Source: Steinernema hermaphroditum (lineage: Eukaryota; Nematoda; Chromadorea; Rhabditida; Steinernematidae). From it: a stretch of DNA of 64,000 nucleotides. The translations under genes were made by a program, and so were the position numbers. The notes below the pieces were generated by a model. It was not told where the DNA came from. It ran no database searches and saw only the letters and a list, made by a program, of their open reading frames with translations. Shown in pieces: positions 61,799 through 64,000 of the stretch. The stretch spans positions 9,238,001 to 9,302,000 of the forward strand of contig CM059621.1 of assembly GCA_030435675.1 (NCBI GenBank). Direction: 5' to 3'. Every line of letters begins with the position of its first letter. Positions within the stretch are counted from its first letter, which is position 1.

Positions 61799-64000
61799 TC
61801 AGCGGAGGAGGAAGCGCTCGAGTGAGGACGTCGGAGCAGGCCTGAAGGGCCGAATGTTGGAGTAGTAGTCCAGGAGGAACTGGTGCACGGCGCCGTCGTC
61901 GAGGGCGCCTTCTGCAGTGCAATTGGTGCAGAGGAAGGGCGCCGGGAATTGGAATTTCGGAAAGAGGGGGTCCTCGGTGTCGCGGCCCTTCAAGCGCGCA
62001 TTCACGATGTTGTGCGCCCGCCAGAGGTACATGAAGACGTCCTCGTTCTTCCGCACCTGCGCCTCCATCTTGAACGTTCGCGTCGTCATCCGTATGAAGT
62101 GATCCCTGCAACAGTTCCGCTACCGTAACCCCAGGGACTCGTACCTGCAGTGCTGGCAGCCGAAGAACTCGCCCACCCAATCGCGGATCGCCTGGAGCAC
62201 GGGGAGGGGCCGGAAGTTGATGTCTAAAGAGCTTTCAGGACTACTGTAGGCAGCGCGGACCAGTGATGCCCAACGAGTCCGAAATCCCATCGAGTCCGAG
62301 TCGGGACTCGTTTCAAAATTTCTATGGAGTCCGAGCCGAGTCCAGACTCGAAAAAATTTGCCGGACTCGTCGAGTCTCGAGTCCAATACGAGTCCGAATT
62401 GCACTTGAAATTTTGGCAGAAAAGTTGTAAATTGATGGTGTCTTCTGCTCATTCGGCCTTTTCTGACCTCTCCACGCTGCATTACGCATAGCGGACACTG
62501 TTGACAGAAAATGCATAAAATGCAAATGCACAGTAGCTGCAGAACCCACACGAAAGAGCGCAAAAACAGTACACCGTAATTGCCCGTTACAAATAAAAGT
62601 GATGCGCGATGGGACTCGTTTGCGGACCCGAGTCCGGACTCACTTGGACTCGAGTCCCAAGTCAGGACCAACGAGCTCGAGCTCCGACACGTCGGCATCT
62701 CTGGCGCGGACTTACCGTCGACGCCGTCCTTGAAGGCCTGCACGGTCATCGCGTGGAAAGTCGTCCAGAGGCCGCACGTGTAGCCGCGGTACTGAGCGTT
62801 GGAGCCTAAAAGGGGTGCGTCAGAGGGGTCTCGGGGGTGGGGCACCTTTGCAGTGCTCCCAGTCGTTGTGGACATTGAAGGGGGAGAGCTGTTCCTCTTC
62901 GGCGCGGGAGAACTCCTTCTTCCACTCCTCCACGGGGAGTGGAGTGTTGAGGCCGCGCTGGTCGAGGAACTCGCGGAGCGTGGCGAAGACTGCACGTGCC
63001 CGCTCGCTGTTCTGGAGCGCCGCGTCGGAGTCGTTGCCTGCGCCGTGGGGGAAATGCTGCAAGAGAGGCTTCGGAAGGGGCCTCCGGGAGTGCTCACCTC
63101 AGCCAGGGCGTCGACGAAGCTGTAGAGGGCGGTAAGGTTGGCGCCGGAGAGCTCGTTGCCGGTGCGCGCGACCTCGCGGAAGAGGGCGTAGCGCATCGCC
63201 TTCAGCATGTCCGACTCGGAGACGAAGTAGCGTTGACGGCATCTGGAAGAGACCGAGGATGACGGGCCGTCGGGAGGCACTTACTTCTCGGGCTCGGCGT
63301 CGCAGGAGGTAGACGTGCGGTTCTTGCGGCTGCTGAAGGCCAACTCGCGGACCTGGTCGTCGTTGCGGAGGTACTCCTCGAGCTCCGTGAGGAGGAGCCG
63401 GCGGAGCCTGAGACGCAGAAGGGCTTAGGGGGCGCTCTAGGGGACTCACTCAGCGATCAGGACGGGGACGCGCTCGCCGCGCTTGAAAACGGCCAACGTC
63501 GGGAAGTCGTTGATGTGGAGGGCGTCGACGAGGGGGTGGCTCCGGAGGCATCTCCGCGCCAGCAGCTTGTCGTCGTACTTGGTGAGGTCGAGGAGCAACT
63601 GAAAGAGGCACCCGTCGAGACAGTTCTCAGCGTTTTCGCGGCGCCGCAGAACCTGTTCGCCCCCCGAGGCGATTCGGAATCCGCGCGTATTTATCCGCTT
63701 TCCAAAACACAAACAGACGACCGGTTCGAGGAGTCCCCGGAGGACCCACCTGTGCGCCGATCAGAGAGGAGGCGTCCGTCTCGAATATGATCGCCATGGA
63801 GTCGGTGGACTCCTTGGAGCCGGTCCATAAGGCGCCGTAGGTGGTGATGCTGAAGCAGAGTTAGTGGTGCCTCCGGAGGATACTCACTCTCCGAGGAAGT
63901 CAAAGGAGGGCCAGTCTTCGAAGCGGTTCTGATTATAGTCGTCGATGACCGCCTGCGTCAGTTGGTCGCGCATCTCCGCCAGGCTCTGGTAGGGCCGCAA
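61799..64000 (-). CDS. Quiescin sulfhydryl oxidase (QSOX), 5' end beyond the window
   Basis: Enters at the right edge and ends at 61799. Exons with 40-odd-nt introns encode a thioredoxin-like segment (RPYQSLAEMRDQLTQ, MAIIFETDASSLIGAQ, INDFPTLAVFKRGERVPV), a helical HRR-like linker, and the ERV/ALR domain: the CGLWTTFHAMTVQ box, then FFGCQHCRDHF with the active CxxC, then FLCTNCTA with the distal CxxC. It oxidises thiols of secreted proteins to disulphides with O2 and FAD in the secretory path. Its last large intron (about 62229-62714) holds a repeat. The first thioredoxin domain with its CxxC is outside the window. Confidence 0.92.
62256..62680. repeat. GAGTCCGAGTC-rich inverted repeat in a QSOX intron
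   Basis: Both ends are dense in GAGTCCGAG/CTCGGACTC words in inverted arrangement (about 62277-62395 and 62607-62665), with unique DNA between. It looks like a small non-autonomous element and accounts for the exceptional size of this intron. Confidence 0.6.

Overview
The window reads as nuclear DNA of a free-living or parasitic nematode (Rhabditida-like). Genes are split by very short introns (mostly 35-60 nt, GTRAGT-type donors, TTTCAG-type acceptors). Several start codons sit just behind a TTTCAG that could accept a spliced leader. The recognisable proteins are animal or nematode types: DHX33, C/EBP-like bZIPs, ShKT peptides, WDR5-like WD40, ARGLU1, SPRYD7, LEM-2, Salvador and QSOX. The genus cannot be told from the sequence alone.

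Layout. 0-15 kb is a gene-rich host segment: a single-pass membrane protein, a C/EBP-like bZIP on the minus strand, a DEAH helicase (DHX33 type) on the minus strand, three tandem small bZIP genes on the plus strand, two ShKT-domain genes and a WDR5-like WD40 gene with an acidic/basic N-terminal extension. 15.9-29.8 kb is a transposon mosaic: an RTE-type LINE tail, an apparently intact 3.08-kb PIF/Harbinger element with both of its genes, an RNase H-like scrap, a rearranged BEL/Pao retroelement containing an inverted segment, a Helitron helicase scrap, a tRNA-headed SINE and a long RTE LINE copy.

29,996-46,210 is one complete-length but damaged Polinton/Maverick element. It has 5'-AG...CT-3' ends, long terminal inverted repeats and TTAA on both sides. 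It carries double-jelly-roll capsid, penton, integrase with chromodomain, packaging ATPase, protein-primed type B DNA polymerase and several small genes. It has been hit by a maT (DD37D) mariner, RTE fragments, a foldback element and a further insertion inside its right terminal repeat, and the polymerase lacks its palm region. 46.4-48.7 kb is another DNA transposon with about 178-bp terminal repeats, broken by a perfect 26-bp palindrome.

49.7-64 kb returns to host genes: ARGLU1-like, SPRYD7-like, LEM-2, a second LEM-domain gene that is heavily interrupted by small insertions, a Skp1-related pseudogene, a 40-bp satellite with a five-unit higher-order period, a BESS-like 3' gene end, Salvador (Hippo pathway) and a QSOX sulfhydryl oxidase running off the right edge.

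The most distinctive content is the nested history of mobile DNA: the Polinton with its insertions, RTE copies ending in 7-nt tails, mini-insertions flanked by 7-bp duplications, and a strand-switched BEL element. Exon boundaries were inferred by eye from frame and splice consensus. Small errors of a few bases are possible.
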